From: Polychytrium aggregatum
Lineage: Eukaryota; Chytridiomycota; Chytridiomycetes; Polychytriales
NCBI RefSeq assembly: GCF_025602895.1
Contig: NW_026516214.1
Coordinates: forward strand, 496,001 to 560,000
DNA length: 64,000 nucleotides
Direction: 5' to 3'
Shown: piece after piece, positions 11,029-23,195 of the stretch
Position numbering within the stretch: position 1 is the first letter of the stretch
Layout of the letters: each line of letters begins with the position of its first letter
Program-made: the position numbers and the translations under genes
The notes under the pieces: model-generated
What the model saw: only the letters and a program-made list of their open reading frames with translations
Databases searched by the model: none
What the model was told of the DNA's origin: nothing

Positions 11029-13327
11029 TTAGTCGTACTCGAACGCTCGGAAAGACTGGGGATGGCTATGGCCCTGATTGTGGCTGTGGCCCTGTCCATA
11101 GATCGGCCCAGGCGAGGACCAAGCGTTGGTCTTGAGAGGCATCTGTCCCAGACTGGCCATCGATCGTTCGTCCAGGCCAAAGTCGCCCGAGCCAAATGGG
11201 TTTGAAATGCCGTTGATCTGCATGGGCTGTGGTAGCGATAGCGCCAGGGCTGTCGGATCAAAGTCTTCGCCGTATCCAAATGGGTCAACAGAGTCCAAAA
11301 AGAGAATCTGGCTTGGAGGAGGAGGCGGAGGGACGGGCCCGGTCGACGGCGGCACGGACACAGAGACAGATGCCGATAGCGATGGTGGCACTGCGCTCGG
11401 CACCTGTACCGGCACCTGTACCGGTGGGCCAGGCGGCCGATGGAGGATGCCGGTGTGGTTTGAAGCCATACCATGCCAGTTGTGGCGCTGGCGATCCATG
11501 TTGGCGTCGCTTGCAGACAGTCGTCCGTTTGGGGCGAATGTATAGTTGCCGGGCCCGGCAGCAGGATGGGCCATCTGCCCATCGATCTGCGGCATGGCAA
11601 ACTTGAGAGACGCATCGAATCCTTGCGGCATGTTCGTCGAGTAGTCGTAGCCGTTGATATTTGGGTGCGAGACCCGCCCCGCCCGAAACGAATCCGGCAG
11701 TTGACCCTGCAATGGTTGCTGGAAGGGCCCCAGCCTCGCATCTACCGACAGGGGCATTACTTGCGGCACCTGCCGCATCGGACCGCTTTCGGCCGTGGCA
11801 AAGGCGGGATCGGGGCGGCGGTTGGGGAATGTCATGGACGGGCTTGGCCGGGCCACCAACGTGGACATATCCGAGTTGAGCGGCGCCGGATATTTGTGGC
11901 CTGCTGGTATCGGGAGGGGAGCTGGTCCGGGAGTCGAATGCAACATGGCCGGCGTGGCGGCCGGAGGAAACCCGGGGACATCCACCTGCGAACGGCTGCC
12001 AGGAGCCCCCATAGAGGGCAGGCTGTGTTGAGATACCGAAGCGCCAGCAAATTGAGCTGGCTCGGAGACCGACTGAGGCGACGGGAACGACGAGAGCGAC
12101 GACAGCGATTTTGCCGAAAGGGCTGGCGAGGCTTGCGCATGCGAGAGAGACGGCTGGGTATGTATCGGCTGCACCGACGAAGAGACCTGTGCTGGATTTG
12201 AGGCAGCCTCGGAGACAGGCTCCAATGTCCCCGCCATGGGATCAAAGGCCCCACCCTGGCTTTGGCCAGGCTTGGCCGAGAGTTGGCTTGAGTGGCTGCT
12301 GATGTGCGTCTGCCGGATCCTCTCGACAGTGTGCTCGGCCAGGTTCCGGCTGATGGCTTCTGCGAGATCGTGCTGGTCGCCAAGCGGATGCTGGCATGGC
12401 GACATGGCCTCTGGATTCTCCTGCTTGAGCTGGGCAATCGTCCGCCTGAGTTCGGTGTTCTCCTTCATCAGCGACTGGATGCCGGCCTCGTATTGAGATC
12501 GGACCTCCGTGAGAAGCTCCTGCGTTTGGCGCAGCCGCAGCTCGAGTTCGTTGACGAAGCGCTCTCTCCGTTCTGTTGGCGGGTTGATTCGGGTGTGCGA
12601 GGACAGGCCAGGCCAGGACATAACGCAGCATACCCGTATCGTCAGCGAGAGCGACGTCGGGGCCACAACAAAGCCAGATTGCAGTTGCCGACATCGCAGT
12701 TATAAGCAGGCGATTCGGCGTCGTTGCGGGGATGGCCCAGGGCGGAGAAAGGGAGTGATGGATAGCCCAGCCCAGTTAGTCCTCCATCCATCTTGCTGAC
12801 CAGAGGACAAGTCGCACGCATGATGATCCCGGATCCGGGCTCCTCCTGGCCGCTAAATACACCAGCAAAGGCCATCTGAGGCCCCGTGCAATGCAAAGGA
12901 AAGGCGTAGTGCCTGACGAGGCACCCCCAACATCCTGATCGACCATGGAGCTCGCGACGAGCAGGGATGGACCAAAGCCGCCACGACTGACGCAAGATCA
13001 AACTCCATCGATCATCAGCAAAGGGCCACACCCTCTTCCTCGTCTTCTCCTCCTTCGGCATGTGGAAAATGGCGCGATGGAAAAGATGCGATAGCAGAAG
13101 AGCGAGTGAGGTAAGGGAGGGAAACTGGGGAGTGGCCCACCTCGAAAGTTGCGCTGAGAGTTCCGGTTCTGGGCTTGCCGCCGCAGCTTCTGGATGGCAG
13201 GGTCGGCGGGTTTTCGTCCGGGTTTTTTTCTGACTTTGATGGGCATCTGGCCGAGGGCGTCATCCATGTCGAACGCCTGGTGGATCGGATCAAATCCAGC
13301 GCCGGGACCCATGGCGTCCAGAGACAT
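11029..13327 (-). CDS. bZIP transcription factor, AP-1/Yap-like, two exons, 576 residues
   Basis: Nuclear DNA-binding protein. Exon 1 (13327-13141) encodes an acidic start, then the basic region KKPGRKPADP followed by RRQAQNRNSQRNFR. The G ending exon 1 joins exon 2 (12572-11029) to give NFRERRERF and a leucine-zipper heptad pattern (FVNELELRLRQTQELL, then QSLMKENTELRRTIAQL). The remaining 400 residues are Ser/Pro/Gln-rich and probably an activation region. Fungal Yap/Pap1 factors carry the signature NxxAQxxFR; here the Ala is Ser (NRNSQRNFR). The Cys-rich redox domains typical of Yap1/Pap1 are not obvious, so a redox role cannot be assumed. The 568-nt intron is long for this window. The frame is whole over both exons (1731 nt). 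Confidence 0.85.
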
Positions 13328-14112
13328 CGGAGGCAGGGGACGCTCGGCGAGAGGTTATGGGGGGGGGATGCCGAGGGATCGAGCTGGAGTGTCTCGACGG
13401 GACAGGACAGGGCAGAGGGGCTTGGTCGGGAAAGAGATGGACAAGAGTAGGCAGTGGCCAGAAACAGGCGGGCGATGAGTCGGGCCGAGTCGAGGAGCGC
13501 AGGGACAGGCGATGGGCGGGCCGGTGTCGACGGATGGGAAGGGCTGGAATGGTGAAGGGCCGAAGCGATGGGGAGACCGGGGGGGCAGCCGAGGGCGAGG
13601 ATTTGGGGTGCGACCGAATCGTGGACTGGCGGGGGCACCTGTGGCACACGCTTCCAGGGACTGCAAACAAACCTGCAAGGCGGGGCTGAGCATTCGATCC
13701 CAGAACGGTGCCGCCTGCCCACTGGCGATGGAGGGAAATCATGGGTGCGAAGGGGGAGAGAGCGATGGAAGAAGATGAGAAAGATCATTGTCTCGCCTGT
13801 GGCATGCGGGTGTCGAGCCAGCACCATGGCAGAGCCAGTATTCTCATGAAGGGTCAGCCACCGCCGCCATGGCAGAACAAGATCGTGTATATTGAACAGC
13901 GGTTCGAGCGGCAGACAATACGGTGCCAGGACACGCCACATACTGCCTAGCATCAGGAGCAGACCAAGAAGAAGAGCCTGAAGATGCAGCGGGGGCGTCT
14001 GGTTGGGAAGATGTGCTTGGAGCCAACAAAGCGGATGCGACTGAAGGTAGCTGGCCGCAAGTGTTGACCATGAGTTGGAAAGGATCACGGACGGCGCAGA
14101 CCGGTCGCCAAA
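13328..14112. other. intergenic, between bZIP and SH3 genes
   Basis: Upstream flank of the bZIP gene and downstream flank of the SH3 membrane protein. Long overlapping open frames (for example on minus, 13015-14088) are GC-rich, Ser/Pro/Arg-dominated and show no domain, so I treat them as non-coding. Confidence 0.5.
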
Positions 14113-16374
14113 CTAAATCCGATAGGTCGCCTCCTTCTTGACCAACAGACTCTCATCTTTCATGGAGGTGTCCTCGCTTTTCCGGAGCATGTAGCGCGTG
14201 ACTTCGTCCTCAGTGATTTCCAGCGCAGCGATCGGCAGTGTGCCGACTTGCTGAGTGTTCTCGTTCAGCCCCTAGGAACACGAGAACCGTCCAGATACCA
14301 CAACAGAGTCAGTTGCGTCAAGACAGAGGAAAAGCAGCGCCTCGCGGCAGAACCACGAGCGACGGTGCAATTTGACATCACGGAGGGCAAACAGCCAATT
14401 GCACGGGCTTTTGGCGCCACACATCGCAGGGGATGGTCAGGCGCAAGAGAGGCAGAGGCTCGTCGCAGGGACACGCGACACTTACATGGCCCCAGCCGTC
14501 GTTGAAGACACTGAGCAGCACCACCAAGTCGCCAGCGTTCAAATCGATCTCGTCCTCTCGCCGAGCTTTGTACGTTAGCCGGACTCGCCATTTTGTGCTG
14601 AATGTGGTGCTGGTGACGGGCCGGACAATCTCCTGCGCGAGCTGAAGTTCGATAGCGTCCTTGTCATGCTTTGCCCGTGCGAGCTTCTGTGACGATCTTT
14701 GTCCCCGCCTGTAGATGTACACACCAAGATAGGATAAGAGGGCTATGGCGATGGAGGAGCCAACGACGATGGCGATGATGGTTGTTGTGCTGAGCTGGAT
14801 GGCTTGGTTGTCCTGGGTGGTTTGGGTTTGTCGGTCGGCACTTGATAGACGAGAGCAGCAGCCGCCACTCATGGAAGTGGGGTTGCTCTGGCAGATGTCA
14901 TGTAAAGCATCGTTGGAGAGCGGGGGAAATAGGGTGACGCCGGCAGAGCCACTCGAATCGACCGAGGCCATAGGCTGAGGTTGCATTGAGTAGTCGATAA
15001 GGCCTGGAGCGATCGATGACAGCACAGTGAGTTGCAGCGTGGTTGTTCGACGGATGGTTGGTAGTGGAGTGCGTCAAGTTTTGTCGCACGGCAGTTTGAG
15101 GTGGTCGGTTTCAGGGAAAATGTTTGCCAGATTGGAGACGAGCCCGAGATCGGGGTGGATGATTTTTCCGACCGACGAGACGAGCAAGTCAAGGCGAGAG
15201 GACCAGCGTCAGCAGCGGTCAGACGAGTGTGTGAGAGGCTTGGCATGTAGGGGGCCAGCGATGACGGCCAAGGCACAAAGAAGCAAGCATACCGCAGTGC
15301 TCAGGAGATTCGAGGACTTCAGAGAGCGTGCATTGCCCCGTAACAGAAATATCAAAGATCTGCGAGGGGACGTAGCTGTTGAGGATTTGCGAGAGGGCGC
15401 CGGTGTCTGCATTGGTAACGTTCGCTTGGCAGCCGCTGTAGAGCTGCTGTGTCGAGTAGACGAGCGAGTCGCGGAAGGCAAAGGTTTCGAGGCGAGGACA
15501 AGTGCGGTTACGCTGGGGGCAGTAGTTTGTCCGGTTTGTGGCCATCACAAGGCCCTGGCACATGTGCTCTCGAAAATAACGAATGTTGCTGGCAAATTGG
15601 TACTGGAGGATCAAAAGTCAGATAGGCGATATGAGCACGGACGATACAGGCGAAAGGGGCAAGGAGGGTGCTGGAATGGCACCAGAACGGTGTCCGCGGC
15701 TGGATGGAAACCGAGCTAGAGATATGCATGTGCTGGCAGGGGGCGGCGAAGGGAGGGCAAGGATGGGGCTATTGGTAGAGGCAGAGGCAGAGGCAGAGAT
15801 GCGGCTGGAATCGTATCGGCGAACTGGGGAGTGACCGGACCAGAGGAGCACCGAGGCACACACCGGCGGTATCCCCTTTGACTGCGCCAGGGGAAATACC
15901 AATGGCATCAGGCTGACTTACGGGGTTATAGTACTGGCTGACGTTGCTCGTTTTGCAGACGTCCTTGAAGATCTCGAACATGGGGCCACCAAGCACCCGC
16001 CAGAAACTGGTGTCGCTTCCGTTGGGGTTCTCGACCTGCTCGATCAGCTGCAGCAGGCCCTTCAGGTTGGTGACCGACTGGGTCGACCCGGTAACGGTGC
16101 GGATGACCGAGGTGTGGACAAAGTAGTTGCCCATTATGTTGTCGCAGTTTCTGAGGAGCCAACGTGAAGACGGGATTTGCCGCCGACAGGGATGCTGTTA
16201 GAGCAGACCGACATGGATAGACTGCGGGGCTGTGGCGAGGGAACGAGAACGCAGACTGACCCTGTGCCCGCCAGCGCTTTAGGGTGGAGCTGGATGCATC
16301 CATCCGGTGGAGAAAACTCCAGAATCTCGGTCTGGGTGGCCGACGAAGAGTTGTAGACGTAGACGCTGCTCATG
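14113..16374 (-). CDS. single-pass membrane protein with extracellular Cys-containing region and cytoplasmic SH3 domain
   Basis: Architecture like yeast Fus1 (one TM helix, C-terminal SH3). Working backward from the TAG at 14113-14115, the last two exons make an SH3 domain split by an intron: LTYKARREDEIDLNAGDLVV, then LLSVFNDGWGHGLNENTQQV, then GTLPIAALEI. Upstream is a TM helix (STTIIAIVVGSSIAIALLSY) followed by a basic stop-transfer (YRRGQRSSQK). The ectodomain is spread over several exons: NCDNIMGNYFVHTSVI; FWRVLGGPMFEIFKDVC; FASNIRYFREHMCQGL; CPQRNRTCPRLETF; and PSQIFDISVTGQCTLSEV. It contains many Cys and N-glycosylation-type sites. The N-terminus is uncertain. The Met at 16374 begins an exon that fits, but a signal-peptide exon further upstream is likely (hydrophobic LCAALLVPLASALLAV near 16760). 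SH3 proteins of this kind recruit proline-rich partners to the membrane; the ligand is unknown. Confidence 0.75.
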
Positions 16375-17542
16375 ATGGGCAGGCAGAGACCAGGCAGAGA
16401 AACGCTGCAGATGGATACGGAGACACCGCAGGTGGTGAAGGTGTGGCAGATGGGGGAGACGAAACAGAGGCAGAGGCGGCGAGGGAGACCCGGCAGCCAC
16501 GGATCCAGGAGACCGAGGGAGACCGAGGGGATATGGCCAACGGGAGGGGCAGGCGGTGGTCTCTCGAGCAGTGCGATCCCGAGGAGATGGCGGCGTGCGC
16601 TGGGTTTGGGCAAGAGCGTCACCAAGGCGTCGCGGGCAAGAGGGTGGGCCGGCTGCAACTCTGCCGAGCGCGGCTCTGCGCGGCTCTGCGCGGCCAGGCC
16701 TTGTTCGGACGGCGGTGGAGGAAATCACAGCCAGCAAGGCGCTGGCGAGGGGGACAAGCAATGCAGCGCAGAGTTGCAGTTGTGGCGATTTAACGAACAC
16801 GACGACCCATTCAAGTCGCAGTGGAGTCGGCAGAGGATGTTCGCGCATCGATGGAATGTGGCATCATAGAGTGTGGCCCTTGGATAGAACATGGCATCGT
16901 ATAGCGTGATCCCACGGGCAGGCCAAGTTGTTAAACATCAACCACACGTTTCATCGCAGCGTGTGAATCGAATCTCGGCCTGCCAATGCCAGCGCCAACG
17001 AGAAGAGGCAAGAGCGTCGCCTCCCCCCCCCCACGACTTTCCGAAAGTAACTCGGCAGCCCGCGGATTCCACCAATCCATGGCCCCGCTGAGCGCCTCGC
17101 CGTGGCCGGGATGGGCGAAGCAAACGTCGGATGGGCTGCATCGATGGCTGCATCGATGGCTGAACTAAGCGCCAATCGGCCCGCCTTGGCACACTGCTCG
17201 GCACGCTGCTCGGCACCACGGCGTTGAGAGCGAATATCATCCGATCGCCCGCTGGCCCATGGATCACGAACCCATGCAAGACCGTCGCTGCGAGTTTGCA
17301 TGGCGCTCCTCTTTGGCCAGTCCTCGGCTTGCCAGTCCTCGGCTTGCCCTTCCTCGGTTTGCCCTTCCGACTGCCTGTCCACCCCTCGGAGGCCCGCTTC
17401 CACCCGATCGCCGACCACAAACCACACCGCGCAGATGCCACCGCGGTGCCTGCCCTGCGCTGCTGGGTCGCGGGTGCTTGTCGTCGCTGCTGAGCAGCCT
17501 GGCCGCCAGATCGCCTTCTCAAGACCTCGCCTCGTTCCCGCG
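16375..17542. other. intergenic or 5' exon region between divergent genes
   Basis: Between the SH3 membrane gene (-) and the OpuAC receptor gene (+). It probably holds both promoters and possibly a signal-peptide exon of the SH3 gene near 16700-16850 on the minus strand. Short imperfect direct repeats occur (gcatcgatggct doublet near 17138; tcggcttgcc and tcggtttgcc copies near 17326-17370). No RNA gene seen. Confidence 0.4.
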
Positions 17543-20500
17543 ATGCTGCCGATGGCACTGTGGACGGTCCTGGTGGCTGGAGGAATCGCTCGATCGCAGG
17601 TGCTGGCCGCCGCGAGCACACCTCTCAACGCCTCGCTCCTGGCCGAGCTGATGGCCGATCTGGGCATCGCCAACGACTCGTACCCGTTCGTCTGCTACAA
17701 CGGCACAACCGACTACGGCTGGGCCGGCCTTGTTGCCAAGCTTGGGGTGGGCGCACAAATCGATTGAATCTGCCTTGAAAACCTTGCGCTGCGCGATTCC
17801 TGCCATCCCTGCGACTCCTGTGCCGATGCTGCTGGTGCTGTCCGGGCGCTTCCGGATGCTTCCTCGTGCTGCTTCTCACCCATGACCTTTGGACCAGGAG
17901 CCAGACAGAGACATTGTCGTCGAGGCCGGCTGGTGGGACTCGTCCATGTGAGTGTCGTGTCGGCTGAACATGCATCGCCGATCCACCCGCGACGCACCGG
18001 CAGACCCACCGCCTTGTCGCGTGCCTGGACGCGCATCTGCGGTCGCCTGACCAGCGTTTGTCTCAGGATCCTCAACCACGTCTACGAGATTCTCCTGCGC
18101 GACATTCTGGGATACGGAGTGCTGGACCAGCTCTACAGCGGGGGTGAGTTTGCGCGGCCTTGGCGCGCCCTGCCGCTGTGTACTTGCCGCTGCGCGTTGG
18201 CTGAACCGAGCATGGCTGAACCGAGCATGGCTACCGCTGAAATAGTCAGTCCGACCGACCGACTGGGCTCGTGAGAACCAGCGCATCGCCTTTGCGGCGG
18301 CTGTCTCTGGTCTGCGGGCTCACCAAACCCTCCGCGGCTGTATTTGATCGGGTCCTGCCAAAGCCAGGTGCCTCGACCGGTCCTCGCCTGCAATACAACG
18401 TCACGGATGCCTCAGTAGAGCTCTGGCCCTCTGACGGTATGTCTGCACAAGCCAGTGACAAACTCGGGCCGAACACGCAATCTTTGGCCTGCTCAAGTAT
18501 GGCAGTCCGCTCCGGCCGAGCTGACACTGGTTCTCTCCGGCCGCAGCAACTTACTTTGAGGAACTCATCGTCTATGAGCGGTCGGTCGTCTATGCAGGGT
18601 CACCTGGCTACATCGGCCACATTGGCTGGTACATCCCAACATGGTGAGTCGCGCATGGCCGTTGAGCTTGTTGTGGTTCAAGAGCCCCCGGCAATGCGAG
18701 CAGCTTGGATGTCTCGATGCATATCGCTGTGGTCGTCCCCAGCAGCTCAGGCCAGTCACTCCTCAGGGTCGTCGACCAATACCCGAATTACACCATGGAC
18801 TTCTGGAGATCTTTGCGTGATCCTCAGGCACTGTCGCTGTTCCCGGCCTCGGGAACCGGCCCGCGATACGTCAACCCCGACGGCACACCCGAATGTGATA
18901 ATATACCCAATGGTTGCATGAATGGCACCTGTAAGCCTGTGTCTCCCGCACAACCGCACTGGGTCGCTTGGCAGTCCAACAGTGCCTGACAGCTGTTGTA
19001 CTCTTGCCCATGCGGCTGTTCTGGAATCGACTCACATTGGCCTCTGCGGATGCAATGCTCATACATTCCATATATGTCCTTCCGATGCTGCCTTTTAGAT
19101 ACGCCGGCGCAATGCGTCAACAATCCGTACTGTGTTGGTGAGCATCGCTGTTCAATCCTAAAGTGCATTTCTGCCGCTCCCGATACCCTCTAAGCACAAA
19201 GCCACTTCTTTCCATCCTCATGTCCAGAGTTTTGGGGAAATGGTGAGCAGCCGATTGCGGTTCGATGCGAGAGACGGAACAAGCACAATAGGAGCCCCAG
19301 CGCATCCCAGCTGTGCAGCAAATCGGACAGGGCTCGGTTCATGCTGTTGTTGTCGTCGCCATACTTCGAAGAGGCTTCGACATCGAGCCACACTTGACCC
19401 GTTGAGACAAAACCTGATCGCACCATCATCTTTCCCCGTTGATGGCTCAGATCCGTCATACTCCAAGTACTACAACGAGCGCTTGATCGACGGCCTCCAG
19501 TTGAACATTACGATCAACTACCTGGTACAAGCTGTGCTTCCGCCAGAACTGTGGTTTGTGTGGATCATGCTTGAAGCGACTTGACTGACGGAATGCCTTT
19601 GCGCAACTGTGGCCCAGGACGGAAACGGAGACGTGCAGACATGGGTAGACCAGAAGATTCAGCCCATTATCTTCTACTACTGGACTCCCAGCGTTCTGCT
19701 CGCGACGTATGGTATTCTTGCCACTGTGCCTCGTGCCGGTTCCTCGGATCTGGCTGCAATCAACTGGACGACTGTCCACCATTTAGAATAGTGCTTAGAG
19801 CTACTCGCACCCCTCCCCCTATTCGCAGCCCTGGATAATCCGAAGGCGGCTCGACCCTGCAGCGCAATCAACTTGTGTCAAACACTCATTCGCTTCACGT
19901 TCACCTGTTATCTGGCTCCCCGTTTGCAGCCGCAACATCACCCGCATCTCGTTTCCAAACATCTATGCTGGCTGTATCGACAGTTTTCTGAAAGGTGACA
20001 CGTTGTGCTTTTTTTGGGGGGGGGGCCGTGCTATCGATATGGGCAATCGGCAGATGACATTCCATCAAAAAACGACTTGCGTTGAGCAACGACAGCTCAG
20101 CTGACCAATACGCTTGGCTGGTGGCTAGATCGTGAACATACCTTGGTCACCTGCGACTATCCCCCAGACTTTTTATTCAAGGCGTCGAGCCTGGCTCTCA
20201 AGAATGACTTTCCGTATGCATATGAACTGGTGAGTGCCGATTATCGACACTGCGAAGTGGCAGGTGCTGCGCAGCGTGAAATAGAGCAAACAAAATCTGC
20301 CTGCCCCATCTGAGCCGGGCTTTCCGATGCCAGGGCTCTGGGAACAGAGATGGCACCACGTTGATTCCCACAACGATATCCCATGATTATTAGCTCGAAA
20401 AGCTCATGGTATCCGAGGCCGATATCACGGAGATGCTGAAGATGTTGGACAAGACCAACTATACCTTCCGCGACTTTGCCGTCGTCGCATGCAATTGGAT

Positions 20501-23195
20501 CAACAGCAACGAGGACACGTGGAGCAAGTGGATTCCCTCACCCCCCTCCCTCGCAGTCGGTGAGTTTGGATGTGAATATTCGTATTTTGTGAGAACCTGA
20601 GTGATATACCGGGATGCTTGGGTGTCCATGTGCTTCCTCCTGGTGTTGAGACAACCAAGCACACCGAAAGACTGGAGGTGGATGCTGAATGTCTGACGCC
20701 GGACTGGACTGCTCCGAATCGACACCTGGCAACCCGCCGTCGCTAGCCTCATGTCCTACAGGTACGGGCATATACCGGATCGGCCAGGAGGACCTGTGCC
20801 TCACCTGCAATGCAGGCACATACAACTGGAGTCCAAACAACACGATGCCGTGCCAGACCTGCCCAAGCTCGGCAACATGCAGCGGAGGCACCAGCGTGGT
20901 CCCGTTCCCGAACTTTTGGCTGGACGCCAATAACAACCCTGTCCAAGTCGTGGTCTGTAGCAATGATAGACCGGCATAATGCAATCGATGGTTTAATCGA
21001 CATGGTGATGTGAGAGGCAGAGACGATTTACCAATCGAGTCCGATGGCACCCAGTAGTCTGGCCTTGCCTCCGTATTTACCCATCTCCACCTCGACCACA
21101 GCGATGTCCTCTGGACGGTGTCTGCTCCATGAGTAAGATCACCTTGCATATGATGTCATTTTCGTGGTCGTGGATGTGTCTATCTGGCCCGGGAGGCGTG
21201 CTATTCTATCCGACTTGGATGCATTATGGATCATTCTGTGGCTCAAGATATGAAACTGAGTCTATAGCTGACCCTGCAACTGACCCTGCAACTGAATATG
21301 CAACACCCCATCCTTCTTCCAGATCAGTTGGAATTTAACGTCTCGAACCAGTGCTCTGGGGGGCTCTCTGGGGTTCTGTGCACAGAGTGCGCCGATCCAA
21401 ACAAATACGAATGGAACGGTAAGTTGCTGTCTTTGCACAATCGTCCACCCAACAGTGTATGCCACCGGTGATATGTAGCGCAGGCTGAGCACATTCGAGC
21501 ATCTGGCGAGCACTAACAATATGGCGGCAATGTGTGTGCGTCTTGCCGAAAATACAAACATCTCAAGGCTACTGCATCCCGTGTCCGGCATCTCAATGCG
21601 TCCTGTCGCTGCTCATAGCTTGGCTCGGTACCCTGGCCTTCACACTGGCTATCTATATCCTGCCCAAGCGGTCGAGCGCATCGATAGGCATCCTGGTAAG
21701 CGACGCTTCCCGCCCAAGAGCAGGTTCAAGGCATCCTGTCCGAACAACAGTACGAACAACAATACTGTGCTCAGCAATGGCAGCTAATCCACATCATCCC
21801 TTGGTGGCAGACATTCTACTTCCAAGTGGCGGCGCTGATCAATCCTCAGCTGTCGGTGGGCACGCTGGCCAATATTCTCTCGATTGATATGGAAATCTCG
21901 CCAACATGTCTGGTGCCCCTTCGGGGCATCTCCAAGGTGTTTTTCTTCTATATCGTCCCGGTTGTGATGCTGCTGAACCTCGTGGTGCTGCACCGGCTGG
22001 GCACACCGATCCGCGCCTGGGCAAAGTCGACCTTTGTGTGGCAGCGAATCCTCAAGAACAACCCCGTACCAACCTCGCGCCGGGCCAACTTCATCTCATC
22101 CATGTTCGAGCTGCTGATGTGCTTTGTCCTGCCGATCTTGAAGGTGTCCCTCAGCATCCTGGACTGCAGAAGGATCAACAATGCGGTTGTGATGTACACG
22201 GCCGCCAACACCATCTGCTGGACAGGTGTGCATCTCGGGGCGGCTGTCTGGGCCATTGTGGTGCTGGTGATACTTGTCGGCATCCTGCCAGCATTCATGC
22301 TCTTCAGATTGCTCACCCTCAAGAAACACGGCTGCCTGGACCAACCCGATCAAGAACGCGTATGGTGAGTCTTTGAACAGCCAAAGCAGAGGACGAGAGC
22401 CAGCGGAGAGAGTTGCCATGGACGATAACGGGCGATGCCCTGGGCGATACCCTGGGCATGTCGCAAACTTGGCTCCAAGGGATCGACCAAGGAATCACTC
22501 GAGAAGTTCAAGGGTGGGGTTGCTGGACTCTAATGACTCTCTACTGGATATCGGGCAGGGAGCGCTGCATGCATCTGCCCTATAGAAAGACATACTATTA
22601 TTGGGCGCCGCTGCAGCTTCTCGAACGCAGCACCATCCTGTTGTACTTTGTCTTTTGCCTTCCAGGGAGCAGTAAGTACCGGAGGCGATCCAAGCCAATA
22701 GCCACAGCTGGTGCTGTCTAACCACCGTCCGAGTCATTTTGCGGCACACCAACTCCTCGTCCTCGTTCTCGTCCTCGCACCCTCATCTCCGTAGACTCGA
22801 CATCGAATGCCGCTCGGCTCCCCTTGCTGCTCGCTGTGATGGGCTTTCGGTTCTACATCCAGCCGTACAAGAACCCCGTGTCCGCCAAGCTCTACCAATG
22901 CGTCGGGACGTGCTGGTTCTGTTTGGTGGTGATCAACTTTTACCTCATTCTCGGGACCACAGGCTGGAGCCAGGTTCTGCTGGGCGATCTGGCCATCATC
23001 ATCTACTTTGCACCGCTGGTCCTTGCGGTCTGTCACTACATCCTCCTGCTCCGCAACATCACCATCGAGCCGCTGTGGCGATGGATGTGGAATGGCCACA
23101 AGAAACGAGTTGTGCCCATCACCGACGTGGACGACGAGCCGCATCCATCTGCGGCACCCTGTCCAAACGGCAGCGCAGAGAGCCAGAAGGCGTGA
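17543..23195 (+). CDS. receptor-like protein: OpuAC-type (glycine-betaine) binding domain + Cys-rich linker + multi-pass membrane module
   Basis: A many-exon surface protein. The start at 17543 gives a signal peptide (MLPMALWTVLVAGGIARSQV). Exons from about 17640 to 20560 encode a periplasmic-binding-protein fold of the OpuAC family. The pieces are DRDIVVEAGWWDSSM; VYEILLRDILGYGV; YFEELIVYERSVVYAGSPGY; IQPIIFYYWTPSVLLATY; and FAVVACNWINSNEDTWSKWI, the last matching the family's typical C-terminal strand. Next is a Cys-rich region (about 20690-21590) of the ephrin-receptor/GCC type (CLTCNAGTYNWSPNNTMPCQ, CQTCPSSATCSGG, YCIPCPASQCVL). About eight hydrophobic segments follow, including LSLLIAWLGTLAFTLAIYIL, VFFFYIVPVVMLLNLVVL, LGAAVWAIVVLVILVGILPA and LLGDLAIIIYFAPLVLAV. 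A short polar tail ends at the TGA at 23193-23195. OpuAC domains in bacteria bind compatible solutes for ABC importers. Here the domain would face outside a eukaryotic membrane, so a sensor or channel role is inferred. Not every intron is resolved. Confidence 0.75.
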
